Positions 6,490 through 15,600 of a stretch of DNA of 32,990 nt are shown in pieces. Origin of the DNA: an uncultured Sporosarcina sp. (lineage in GTDB: Bacteria > Bacillota > Bacilli > Bacillales_A > Planococcaceae); NCBI GenBank assembly GCA_948469885.1, contig CAOKMT010000022.1, positions 1-32,990 on the forward strand, given 5' to 3'. A program made the translations under genes and the position numbers. The stretch's first letter is position 1, and every line of letters begins with the position of its first letter. The notes below the pieces were generated by a model. It was not told the DNA's origin, made no database searches, and was given only the letters and a program-made list of their open reading frames with translations.

Positions 6490-7641
6490 GTGAAATTGAC
6501 ATCTATAAAAAATGAAGACTTACTATTGCAAAACATTGACCCTGATAAATCAATCCCAAGCTCTTTTGCAGATTTAGAATCGATTGCTAAAGAAAAAATG
6601 TCTGCGGGTGCATTCGGATATGTTCAATCGGGTGCAAGTGGAGAAGAAACATTGCGTAAAAACGTTTCTTCGTTTTCAAAATACGCCATCGTCCCTCGTT
6701 TTTTAAATGATGTGTCCAATCTTGATACGTCCGTTACGTTATTTGGCCGTAAATATCCTACCCCGCTATTTATTGCGCCGGTCGGTGTGCAGAAAATTGC
6801 ACATGAAGACGGGGATATTGCGACAGCGAAAGCAGCAGCGAAGTGCGGGATTCCGTTTATTCAAAGTACGGTATCAAGTTATTCCATTGAAGAAATTGCA
6901 GAAGCGACAGGTGATAGTCCAAAGTGGTTTCAAGTGTACTGGACAAGCCAGGATGCTGAAATTTCGTTCAGCATGGTCAAAAGGGCCGAAGAAGCAGGGT
7001 ATGAGGCAATTGTCTTAACTGTTGACACGGTGATGCTTGGATGGCGCGAAGAGGATGTGCGCAATCAATACTCTCCTTTGAAGCTAGGCTTCGGAAAAGC
7101 GAACTATGAAACGGACCCAGTCTTTATATCGTCTCTGCCCGCGAATGATGTTGATAGTGTCATTCAAGCGGTCGCGGATAATGTGTATCACCCTACACTT
7201 GATTGGGCAAAAGTGGCAGAGTTGAAGAAAAGAACATCGTTGCCGGTTCTGTTAAAAGGAATCTTACATCCTAAAGATGCGAAGCAAGCGATTGCCAATG
7301 GCATTGATGGGATTATTGTTTCTAACCATGGCGGACGTCAACTGGACGGAGTGATTTCTAGTATCGACGCCCTTCCGGCGGTTGCGGAAGCAGTGGATGG
7401 GGAAATTCCAATCCTTTTTGACAGTGGAATCCGTCGTGGGGTGGATGTCGTTAAAGCAATCGCGCTTGGGGCAGATGGCGTGCTGATCGGTAGACCTTTC
7501 GTATATGGTTTAGCAGCGGGTGGTCAAAAAGGCGTTGAAAAGGTGTTGGAAAACTTCCGTCAAGAAATGGAAGTATCTCTTTCCTTAGCAGGTGTGACGA
7601 ACTTGAAAGATATGCGCGACTTGATTATCCGTAATCCTTGA
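6490..7641 (+). CDS. FMN-dependent 2-hydroxy-acid oxidase (lactate oxidase / lactate 2-monooxygenase type)
   Basis: About 383 residues from the GTG at 6490; a TTG at 6487 is in frame but lies too close to the AAAGG ribosome site at 6480-6484. The FMN alpha-hydroxy-acid oxidase signature SNHGGRQLD (His near residue 280 is the catalytic base, Arg binds the carboxylate) is intact. WFQVYW near 146, TVDTVMLGWREED near 180, the flavin-contacting Lys of LLKGIL near 257 and FDSGIRRGVDVVKALALGA-like phosphate-binding residues near 310 are also present. The short N-terminal YVQSGASGEETLRKN block supports a soluble oxidase rather than a membrane-bound LldD. Likely reaction: oxygen-dependent oxidation of L-lactate or another 2-hydroxy acid. 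It is monocistronic, with a strong terminator. Confidence 0.88.
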   Translation: MKLTSIKNEDLLLQNIDPDKSIPSSFADLESIAKEKMSAGAFGYVQSGASGEETLRKNVSSFSKYAIVPRFLNDVSNLDTSVTLFGRKYPTPLFIAPVGVQKIAHEDGDIATAKAAAKCGIPFIQSTVSSYSIEEIAEATGDSPKWFQVYWTSQDAEISFSMVKRAEEAGYEAIVLTVDTVMLGWREEDVRNQYSPLKLGFGKANYETDPVFISSLPANDVDSVIQAVADNVYHPTLDWAKVAELKKRTSLPVLLKGILHPKDAKQAIANGIDGIIVSNHGGRQLDGVISSIDALPAVAEAVDGEIPILFDSGIRRGVDVVKAIALGADGVLIGRPFVYGLAAGGQKGVEKVLENFRQEMEVSLSLAGVTNLKDMRDLIIRNP

Positions 7642-7708
7642 GTAAGTAAGAAGAACGTTTGATTATATATTTCGTTAGACTATCCAAAGCAATTGCATAA
7701 CGTAAGAA

Positions 7709-7740
7709 GTCAATCAAATCTATATTTGGTTGGCTTTTTT
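7709..7740 (+). terminator. Intrinsic terminator after the hydroxy-acid oxidase
   Basis: GTCAATCAAAT (7709-7719) pairs with ATTTGGTTGGC (7724-7734) around a CTAT loop, an 11-bp stem with G-U pairs, followed by six T. Confidence 0.9.
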
Positions 7741-7741
7741 G

Positions 7742-8099
7742 TTGTTGAGGGTTGTATGGATATGATTGTGTTGTCTAGCAATACTTTTAGCGTTGGAACG
7801 CTAGCTACGGTTCAGGAATTTTTTTAGTATGGTACAATTGGACCGTTTTTGTTATAGTAATATGTGCTCGTTCTGCCGACGTTAAGTCGGTTTTATTAAT
7901 TTAAGAGACTACATGGAATATCGTATTAAAATTTTAGAAGGCGTAGGAATAGGGGGATCGGATTTTAAGAAACAAATGATGATCTGATAAGTTGGAAATA
8001 ATTATCAAACCTCGGTCGTAATCTTTATCGCAGCTGAGGTGTTTTAATTAGCCTTTTTTTAAGCGTACATATTTTAGTTAGATAAGGAGAAGTATTATA
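7742..8099. other. Intergenic region with small hairpins
   Basis: No gene is clear. TAGCGTT/AACGCTA (7788-7803) and CCGAC/GTCGG (7876-7890, followed by TTTTATT) are small hairpins. A further stem near 8015-8042 (ACCTCGGT against GCTGAGGT) is followed by a T-rich stretch and may attenuate transcription into the next gene. A 23-codon frame at 7756-7827 with a weak GAGG in front looks incidental. AAGGAG at 8084-8089 is the next gene's ribosome site. Confidence 0.4.
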
Positions 8100-9320
8100 T
8101 TGAAAAATCTATTAGCCATTTTATGCGCTGTATTCATTATATTTTCTTTTGTGGGCAATACAGCATTCGCACATCCAGGTAGGACAGATAGTAACGGCGG
8201 CCATACGTGTAGGACAAACTGCGAAAAGTGGGGCTTGCAATATGGTGAGTACCATTATCATAACGGCGGAAATTCCACTTCTAGTTCCAATTCGGGTACT
8301 ACGCGTCCTAAATCAAATTCTAGCCCTCAACCCTCTTATAGTCAGGAAGATGTGAATAAAGGCAGGGAGTCTGGAAAAACTCAAGGCTATAATGACGGTT
8401 ACAGTCGGACAAGTAAAAATGCGAAAACAACTACCGGTAACGAAGGATACCAAAAAGGGTATGCGGCTGGCTATGAAGCGGGTTATAATGAAGGACTTAA
8501 AAAAATCCAAGAAGAAGATACAATGGCTGGTACAACTTCCGGGAAAGAAGAAGGGAAGGCGGCCTATAAAAAGGAAGAAAATAACGAAGTTTCAACAGAT
8601 ACGACAAAATCAGACGAGTGGAATAATGCTTATAAAGCCGCCTTTATAGAGTCGTATAATCGTGAAAAAGCGATCGATCATGCAGGAAAGTCAGGTCATG
8701 CGTTAGGATATGAATTGGCGGAATTGGAAATTCCAGGTGAATTCGCTCAAGATGAGACATTAAAAACAACCTTCGAAGCTCATTATAAAAAAGGGCACGA
8801 GAAACGAATGCATGAAGAGACGGACAAGCATATAAAGCTTGGGAGCGATGACGGATATGCATTATTAGCACTTGCGACTGCAACGCTCGATGAAAGATTT
8901 ATAGATTCATACAAAAAAGGTTATGAAGAGGGAAAGTTAAAGCGCAAAGAGGAAACGATTGAAGAGGGTTATCAAGCCGCTTTTGTTCATATGGACTACC
9001 AAGAGCCAAAGCGTAACAGCGACAAGGAATTGATTGAGTGGTATAGGGAAGGTTATGAGTCGAATGAAATAGCTACTCAAATTAAAGAAACGGCTTTTGA
9101 AAATGGTTATAATCAATCAAAATATTCCATTCCAGAAGAATTTACAGTCAATGAACAATCAATCGCGTTGTATGATTCGTTGTTTCAAGAGGGACAGGAT
9201 CTAAAAGCTCAAGAAAAACGAAAGAAAATGTCATACGTAGCCGGCTTTGGAATTCCTGCGGGCGGTATTGCGGTAGGCGGTTATTTTTGGAGGAAGCGTA
9301 AAAAGAAAATGATGAAATAA
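8100..9320 (+). CDS. Secreted YHYH-domain repeat protein with C-terminal membrane anchor
   Basis: The TTG at 8100 follows AAGGAG at about 10 bases. Residues 1-24 are a Sec signal ending AFA-H. The next 35 residues carry the YHYH pattern (HPGRTDSNGGHTCRTNC..GEYHYH), rich in His and with two Cys, a likely metal-binding or disulfide-stabilised module. A Ser/Asn-rich linker follows, then a Gly-Tyr periodic stretch (GYNDGY, GYQKGYAAGYEAGYNEG, about 97-135). Four degenerate ~40-50 residue repeats of the form GY..A....IPEEF..D..L...Y..G.E begin near 203, 252, 290 and 336. The end is a glycine-rich membrane segment and an RKRKKK tail, so the protein should stay anchored with its bulk outside. No LPXTG motif is present. 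The function is unknown; YHYH modules are recurrent in Bacilli. Confidence 0.82.
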   Translation: MKNLLAILCAVFIIFSFVGNTAFAHPGRTDSNGGHTCRTNCEKWGLQYGEYHYHNGGNSTSSSNSGTTRPKSNSSPQPSYSQEDVNKGRESGKTQGYNDGYSRTSKNAKTTTGNEGYQKGYAAGYEAGYNEGLKKIQEEDTMAGTTSGKEEGKAAYKKEENNEVSTDTTKSDEWNNAYKAAFIESYNREKAIDHAGKSGHALGYELAELEIPGEFAQDETLKTTFEAHYKKGHEKRMHEETDKHIKLGSDDGYALLALATATLDERFIDSYKKGYEEGKLKRKEETIEEGYQAAFVHMDYQEPKRNSDKELIEWYREGYESNEIATQIKETAFENGYNQSKYSIPEEFTVNEQSIALYDSLFQEGQDLKAQEKRKKMSYVAGFGIPAGGIAVGGYFWRKRKKKMMK

Positions 9321-9467
9321 AAAGACGTCGCTATTTGTGAGATGGGAAACGTGAAAACTTCACGGAAATGAAAGGTTAATCAGTTGCCATTCCATAGTGA
9401 AAGTTTTACGATTGAATTTATGTGTTTTTGAAGCGCAAATAGATAGGATAAGAAAGAAGGAACTTTT

Positions 9468-9914
9468 ATGAAGAAAGGAATTGCTATTCTTCTCGGTATC
9501 ATGCTTTTAGCGGGTTGTTCAAGCAATGAAGTTGAAGAACCTGAACCAACGAAGAATGATGCAACTGAAATCATCACACCTGAAGAAAGCCCCGAAAATG
9601 CAGATGATGGGAATGAAGAAGCAAGGGACACTGAAAATATCGCGGATGATTCTAATAACGCAGATGCTAGTGAGGTTGCAACAAAGAATGATCCCTTGAA
9701 AGATTTCCCCGAGTTTGATGCATTAGTAGACAATATTGATCTAGCTGTCTATCAAGGCGTTGTTGAAACGGATAACAAAGGAACCCGGGTCATCTTATTC
9801 GAAGATGAAAAAGGCCATAAAGAATATAAAAGTATCTTCGTCAAACACGATAATCGTTTGAAAATCGTTCAATTTAAAGATGATGGCTTACTATACAATG
9901 AGATTGTAAAATAA
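9468..9914 (+). CDS. Small acidic lipoprotein of unknown function
   Basis: The 148-residue product has a lipoprotein signal ending LAGC (Cys17), then about 55 residues of very acidic, low-complexity linker, then a compact C-terminal region of about 75 residues (from DPLKDFPEFDALVD) with alternating hydrophobic residues suggestive of a beta-rich fold. AAGAAGG lies before the ATG. I recognise no family. It is followed by a strong terminator and lies among surface-protein genes, so a cell-envelope role is likely. Confidence 0.78.
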   Translation: MKKGIAILLGIMLLAGCSSNEVEEPEPTKNDATEIITPEESPENADDGNEEARDTENIADDSNNADASEVATKNDPLKDFPEFDALVDNIDLAVYQGVVETDNKGTRVILFEDEKGHKEYKSIFVKHDNRLKIVQFKDDGLLYNEIVK

Positions 9915-9938
9915 TAATTTTATTCTACTAGGTAGCTG

Positions 9939-9983
9939 AAAACGGCTTTAGGAATTGATTTGCTTGATTCCTAAGGCTGTTTT
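9939..9983 (+). terminator. Strong intrinsic terminator
   Basis: A 17-bp stem (9939-9955 with 9967-9983; core GGCTTTAGGAAT against ATTCCTAAGGCT) with an 11-base loop, followed by a T-rich tail. Confidence 0.92.
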
Positions 9984-10190
9984 ATTTTGTTTTTTGAACT
10001 AGTCAAATGGTAAAAAATAGGATTGCAAGGTTTCTTAACGCGATCAGAAAGGATTCTTAAACACTTTTTACGGGTATAGTTTCTTAAAGTCATACTTTGA
10101 TACCACAATGATACGGGTTTAAGTAAAAACAGTTGTTTCCTAGATTCATAATTGGTTATAAATTAATTCAAGTAGAGAGGATTGTACATA

Positions 10191-11750
10191 ATGAAAAAAT
10201 GGGATAAACGGTTATGGGTTTTCGTTCTAACGATCATGCTTTGTGTGTCCTCCATCAGTTATGTCACCGCGGCTGGAAAAACGTTTACAGATGTAAGCAG
10301 TAACTACAAAGAGGCTGTGGATTATTTACTTGAGAGGGGAATTACAAAAGGAGTTAGCGATACAGCGTTCGGTACGGCACAAAATATTAAGCGTGGAGAT
10401 GCGGCGATCTTTATCGCAAAAGCACGGGAATTAAATGTGAAAAGTCCCAATGACCAAGGCTTCACCGATTTAAACGACCGTGTTGCCAACTACGTAAATA
10501 CGATTGTGGAAGCGGGAATTGCGTCTGGGAAAACGTCTACGACATTCGATCCCGATGCCAATATTACGCGTCAAGAAATGGCGAGAATGCTTGCAAATGC
10601 CTATAGTTTGACCGCGACTAGTGAAGCGAGTTTCACAGACGTCAGCGATAGGTGGATTGGTTATGTATCAGCGCTCAAAGAGAATAATATTACTTTCGGT
10701 AAAACGAACCAAACTTTTGCACCTATGGAGAATTTGACGCGTGGTGAGTTTGCCCTCTTCATTTACCGGGCGGAACAGTTATCTTACAACGAAAATTCAA
10801 ATCCGTCACTGACCCCAGAGAACGAGACATTTGCTCAACGCGTGGAAGAAATTCAGAAGAAATGGCAGGAGCTACAACCGACTTATGATGGGCCGGTTTT
10901 AGAAAAGATGCCATCGACGACTGCGCCGTATGAATTGGGGAAAGTTCATCAAGAGGAGTTGCAAGACGCACTCAATTTAACGAAATTTGTCAGATTTTTA
11001 TCCTATTTGCCGGGAAATGTCGAATTGAACGAAGCGTTTAATGAGGAGGCTCAAGCGGCATCTGTCGTAAATGCTGCGAATCAACAAATGATGCACAATC
11101 CAAAGAGACCAACAAATATGAACGAGGATTTTTATGAATTGGGTTATTCAGGCGCAAGTACAAGTAACATCGGTATAGGCTACCCGGATATAAAAAGCAG
11201 TATTCTTAAAGGATACATGCCGGATGCTGATGATAGCAATAGGGCACGGGTAGGTCACCGAAGATGGATCTTATCCCCGAGATTGCAAGAAATCGGTTTT
11301 GGGTACGCTGTGGCTTCCGATGGGCGAGGGCATACTGCAATGAAGGTAGTTGCTGACGAGATGTGGAAAAATGAACCAATTCTATATGAGGTGATCGCTT
11401 GGCCATCGGAAACAGCATTTCCAACAGACTTTCTTGGAAATAGAGATCCTTGGTCTGTTTCATTGAACCCTTCAAAGTATGACCCAGACAAATCAGAAAG
11501 CGTCAAAGTCCAATTGACAAGATTGGAAGATCATAAGAAATGGGTGTTTAGCCAAGAAGGCGATTCGGATGGTTTTTTCAATGTCAGTACAGAAAGTGTA
11601 GGCTATACGCCTTACACAATTATTTTCCAGCCTAATGAGATTGAAGGATATCGATCAGGCGAGCAATATGAAGTTGAGATCATGAATGTTTATAAAGTAA
11701 ATGGTGAATCATCAACGATTCGGTTTGAGACGACGTTTTTTGATTTGTGA
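10191..11750 (+). CDS. SLH-anchored CAP-domain protein
   Basis: The ATG at 10191 (519 residues) is preferred over a TTG at 10182 because AGAGAGG (10174-10180) is correctly spaced only to the ATG. Residues 1-28 are a Sec signal ending TAA-G. Three SLH domains follow, each opening FTDV/FTDL (near 33, 90 and 147) and closing with the TR/KRG-[ED] pattern that binds pyruvylated secondary wall polymer. After a linker, residues about 255-400 form a CAP/SCP-like domain (asparagine-rich helix, HNPKRPTNMNEDF, the GHRRWILSP strand, then ..IGFGYAV). A C-terminal ~110-residue beta region has no assignment. It should sit on the cell wall. CAP proteins of bacilli are mostly uncharacterised. Its SLH block matches the layout of the giant protein downstream. 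Confidence 0.88.
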   Translation: MKKWDKRLWVFVLTIMLCVSSISYVTAAGKTFTDVSSNYKEAVDYLLERGITKGVSDTAFGTAQNIKRGDAAIFIAKARELNVKSPNDQGFTDLNDRVANYVNTIVEAGIASGKTSTTFDPDANITRQEMARMLANAYSLTATSEASFTDVSDRWIGYVSALKENNITFGKTNQTFAPMENLTRGEFALFIYRAEQLSYNENSNPSLTPENETFAQRVEEIQKKWQELQPTYDGPVLEKMPSTTAPYELGKVHQEELQDALNLTKFVRFLSYLPGNVELNEAFNEEAQAASVVNAANQQMMHNPKRPTNMNEDFYELGYSGASTSNIGIGYPDIKSSILKGYMPDADDSNRARVGHRRWILSPRLQEIGFGYAVASDGRGHTAMKVVADEMWKNEPILYEVIAWPSETAFPTDFLGNRDPWSVSLNPSKYDPDKSESVKVQLTRLEDHKKWVFSQEGDSDGFFNVSTESVGYTPYTIIFQPNEIEGYRSGEQYEVEIMNVYKVNGESSTIRFETTFFDL

Positions 11751-11846
11751 AGTGGCCATCGTTATGTAAAACTTCAAATATGTATGCTCGTAAACAACGG
11801 GAGGTGTTACACGGGTGAAATGAAATAGGAGAATAGAGAGTTTGCT

Positions 11847-11974
11847 GGATTATGCCCTTATCCATAGGAGATTTGGCTTGATATCGCAAAGGTAAAAAGC
11901 ACCTCTATCAAGGGAGATTACATAAAAATAGAAATGGGATAGCCGTGTCGGTAAAAAGATACGGTTATTTTTTA
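11847..11974 (+). terminator. Structured segment ending in an intrinsic terminator
   Basis: Three hairpins follow one another: GGAT/ATCC (11847-11863); CTTGATA (11877-11883) with TATCAAG (11906-11912), enclosing AGGT/ACCT; and the terminator ATAGCCGTGTC (11939-11949) with GATACGGTTAT (11958-11968) plus six T. The terminator is 190 bases beyond the CAP-protein stop. The hairpins may be its 3' UTR or an independent short RNA or leader. The final part loosely resembles the 3' arm of a cyclic-di-GMP-I riboswitch, but the tetraloop and receptor elements are not visible. Confidence 0.7.
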
Positions 11975-12612
11975 TGAGCGGAGGATTTATTAATTTGATT
12001 ATTCGCGAATTCTTTTAAGGAAAAACGATTAATAAAAAATGGTTGCATCCCCTCTCAGCCGAATCGCTGAAGAGTATATCATTTTTAAAAAATAGTCTTT
12101 TAGGTGTATGCAATAAGATTTAATTAAGTGTTTTTATCATATTCAAACATCGGTATTAAAGTCTGTTTGTTAGGTATTAAGTATAGTGATTGGAGAGTGG
12201 GAATTAATTGAATTTTATAGGACTAGGAAAAATATGGGAACCTTTAAATCAAGGAATGAGTATGTTTATTGATTCGATAAGTGAAATAATTTCTTGATTA
12301 TCAATTCAGACTAAATCACTAATATAATTTCGGGGCTTCAGTAAAATTGAAAAAATCACTTTAAGTAAAATGATTGTTTAAGCCTATTATACATTGTTTT
12401 TTATTAAAAAATAATGAAATTAACGTAAAAATTGTAATATTATTAGTTTTTTGTTGTGTTTTTGGATAAATAAAAGAAAGCGAAAGTGCTAACCGTCTTG
12501 CTAACAATTTTGGAGTTTGATAGTGTGTGTTTTACATAACGGAAAAAATTCTGACAATTTTGTCGAATAATAGAGATAAATAATTCCAAAATGGTAAGGG
12601 GACTGATTTAAT
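11975..12612. other. Long AT-rich upstream region of the giant surface-protein gene
   Basis: No gene longer than a few codons is supported. GCGGAGG (11977-11983) precedes a TTG-started 7-codon frame, probably incidental. A direct repeat ACAATTTTG occurs at 12504-12512 and 12554-12562, exactly 50 bases apart. Possible -35 boxes (CTGACA at 12551) lack good -10 partners. AAGGGG near 12596 is the downstream ribosome site. A long untranslated leader for the giant gene is plausible. Confidence 0.4.
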
Positions 12613-15600
12613 ATGTCGAAACAGGTCAAAACATATCGTAAATTTGTCGGAGCAGCAGTATCGACAGCTTTAGTGACAACAGCAGTCGCACCCGCATATG
12701 CAGCGTATACTGACGTAGGTGGACAATATACAGATGCGGTCAGTTATTTAGTGGACAGTAAAATTACGGATGGACTGACAGGCACAACTTTCGGAACACA
12801 CCATACGATTAAACGTGTGGATGCGGCAGTGATGCTTGCAAAGGCATTAGAATTAGATGTGTCCCAAGCTGGAAGTTCCGGCTTTACGGATGTCCCACTA
12901 CGGGCAGAACCTTACATAGCAGCACTGAAGAAAGCAGGCTACATTCAAGGAAAAACAGCGACATCTTTTGGCGCGCAAAGTGAACTGCAACGTGGCGAAG
13001 CGGCCATCATGCTGACAAATGCCTTTGGCTTGGAAGGATCCATGGACCGTTTTCCATTCACAGACGTAGCGGATCGTTATGTGGAAGCAGTCGATCGTTT
13101 CTTGGCGAATGGCATCACAGTCGGGAAAGGACCGACAAAATTCGGGACGTCCGATTCGATTTTACGCGGTGAATATGCAGTGTTTTTATATAAATTATCA
13201 CAAGTGACCGAAGTCGAAGAGATTCGAAATGAGCTGGAAGCAACCATCTCGGCGGCGGAAGATTTGTTAGAAGAGCCAGAACTGACGGACGATGATCGCA
13301 AAGCGTTGGAAGAAGCGATTGACGATGCGAAAGAAGTTGTCGCAGATGAAGACGCGACAAAAGAGGAACTTGAAAATGCCCTCGATGACTTGGACAAAGT
13401 GGTCGATGAAGTGACCGATAACCTAGAGGACAGTGAAGATAACAATGGCGGTGAAAACCCTGGTGGCGGAGGCGGCACAGGCGGCACAGGCGGCGGTTCC
13501 GGAGGTGGCTCTAGTGGTGGAGGCGGCTCAGGTGGCGGCGGTGGTGGCGGTGGCTCGTCGAATGTTGCCGATGAAACTGAGGTAAAAGCACTTGAAAATT
13601 CCATTGCCGAAGCCGAAGCCCTTCTAAAAAATACGGAAGTCGGAGATAAGAACGGACAAGTTTCCAAAGAGGCGGCAGATGCTTTAGCCAAAGTTGTTGA
13701 GGAAGCTAAAGCTGTCACATCAAAAAACAGACCGACCAAAAAAGAAGTGACAGATGCCAAAAACAAATTAGACAAGACAATTAAAGATTTCAAAGAGGCA
13801 ATTGTCAAAGGTGATGCTGGATCTGACAATGAGCAGGGCGTTAATACAGGCGTACTAGCAGCTGCACTTAAGCAAGCAAAAACACTAAAAGAAGACGACT
13901 ATACATCTACATCATGGGCTGATCTTCAAACAGCAATTACTGAAGGAGAAGCTGTCCTTGATAATGAGCAACCAACACAAAGAGAAGTTGACGAAGCGCT
14001 TGCAAAACTTCATGAAGCGATCCAAAAGCTTGAACTTAAACAAGATGGTGGAGAAGAAACTAGTGTTAATAAATCAGCACTAGAGGCAGCGATTAAAGCG
14101 GTTCAAGAACTCGATGGAAATAAGTATACAGTGGACAGCTGGACAAAAACTGAACAAGCATTAGAAAATGCGGAAAGTATCAATGAAAGCACAACAGCAA
14201 CACAAACTGAAGTGGATCAAGCAGTCAAATCACTTCATGGGGCTCTTGAAGGACTGGTGTCAGTTGAAGGGCTTCAAGAATTGATAGATGAAGCGCAAAA
14301 CCTTTTAAAGACAACAGATATAGGAGAAGAAGTAGGGCAAGTGTCTCAGGGAGCATACGAGGCGCTTGAAGCAGCTAAAAATGCAGCTCAAACAGTGCGT
14401 GACAAAAGTGACGCAACGAAGACAGAAATTGCAAATGCCCAAACAAAACTAGGGCAAGCCATTACTGACTTCAAAGATGCCATTGTCAAAGATGAAGACG
14501 GTTCAGAAAACGAATCAGCAGTCAATACAGATGTTTTAAAAGAGGCGCTAAAGCAAGCAAAAACATTGGAAGAAACGGATTATATAGCTGGAACTTGGAC
14601 GGATCTTCAACAAGCAATTACTGACGGAGAAGCAGTTCTTGAAAAAGAGCAACCGACGCAAGAAGAGATTGACACAGCTTTAACAAACCTTCATAAAGCA
14701 ATTCGGGATCTTGAAATGAAACAAGATGGCGGAGAAGAAGTTGCGGTTAACAAATCTGCGTTAGATGCTGCGATTACAGCGGCAGGGAAGCTTGAAGAAG
14801 AGAATTATACAGACGCTAGTTGGTCTACGTTTGCCGAAGCATTAGAAAAAGCAAACGTTGTTAGTCAAGATGAAAATGCAAATCAAGAAGCAGTAGACGA
14901 GGCATTAAAAGAGCTTCAAGATTCAATCGAAGGTCTTGAGCTTGAAACAGATCAAGAAGTAGCTGAAGTTAACAAGAATGCATTAAATGCGGCGATTGAA
15001 GAAGCTGAGACACTGCTTGATGAGGAAAATAAAGATAAGTATACGGATGGTAGTTTTAACGACGCTCTAGCCAAGCTTGAAACAGCAAAAGGTGTTAGTA
15101 ATAATGACGCCGCTACGCAAGGTGAAGTAGATACAGCGTTAAAAGACCTTCAAACTTCAATTGAAGAGTTAGTGCTTGAAGAAGGCGAAGAAGCTGAAGT
15201 TAATAAAGAAGCACTCGTTGCAGCGATTGAAACAGCAGACAAGCTACAAGAGAGCGACTACACACCAGAATCTTGGAACGCTCTTGTAACAGAATTGGAT
15301 AACGCAAAAAGTGTACAAGAAACTAACGATGCAACTCAAGAAACAGTAGATGACGCTGTTGAAAAGCTACACGCAGCAATCCAAGGTCTTGACTTAGTAA
15401 CGGAAGAAACACCTGAAGCTATTGTCAATAAAGATGCGCTTATTTCAGCAATTGCAACAGCAGAAGTGTTGGTGGAATCTGACTATACAGCAGGAACTTG
15501 GACAGCACTTCAAACGCAATTATCGACAGCGAAAGATGTCAATGACGCAGATGATTCGACACAAGAAACTATTGACCAAGCTGTGCAAGAATTACACGCA

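Noticed and set aside
11760-11975. Cyclic-di-GMP-I or ydaO (c-di-AMP) riboswitch
   Set aside because: Only a short 3' resemblance to c-di-GMP-I (GCAAAG and ATAGCC..GGT segments); the first hairpin with GAAA tetraloop and receptor is missing, and the ydaO conserved 3' strand is absent. Kept only as a structured segment.
13077-13829. Long minus-strand open frames opposite the giant gene (also 15987-16346 and 17655-18125)
   Set aside because: Ser/Pro-rich shadow frames produced by the repetitive codon use of the plus-strand gene; no ribosome sites.
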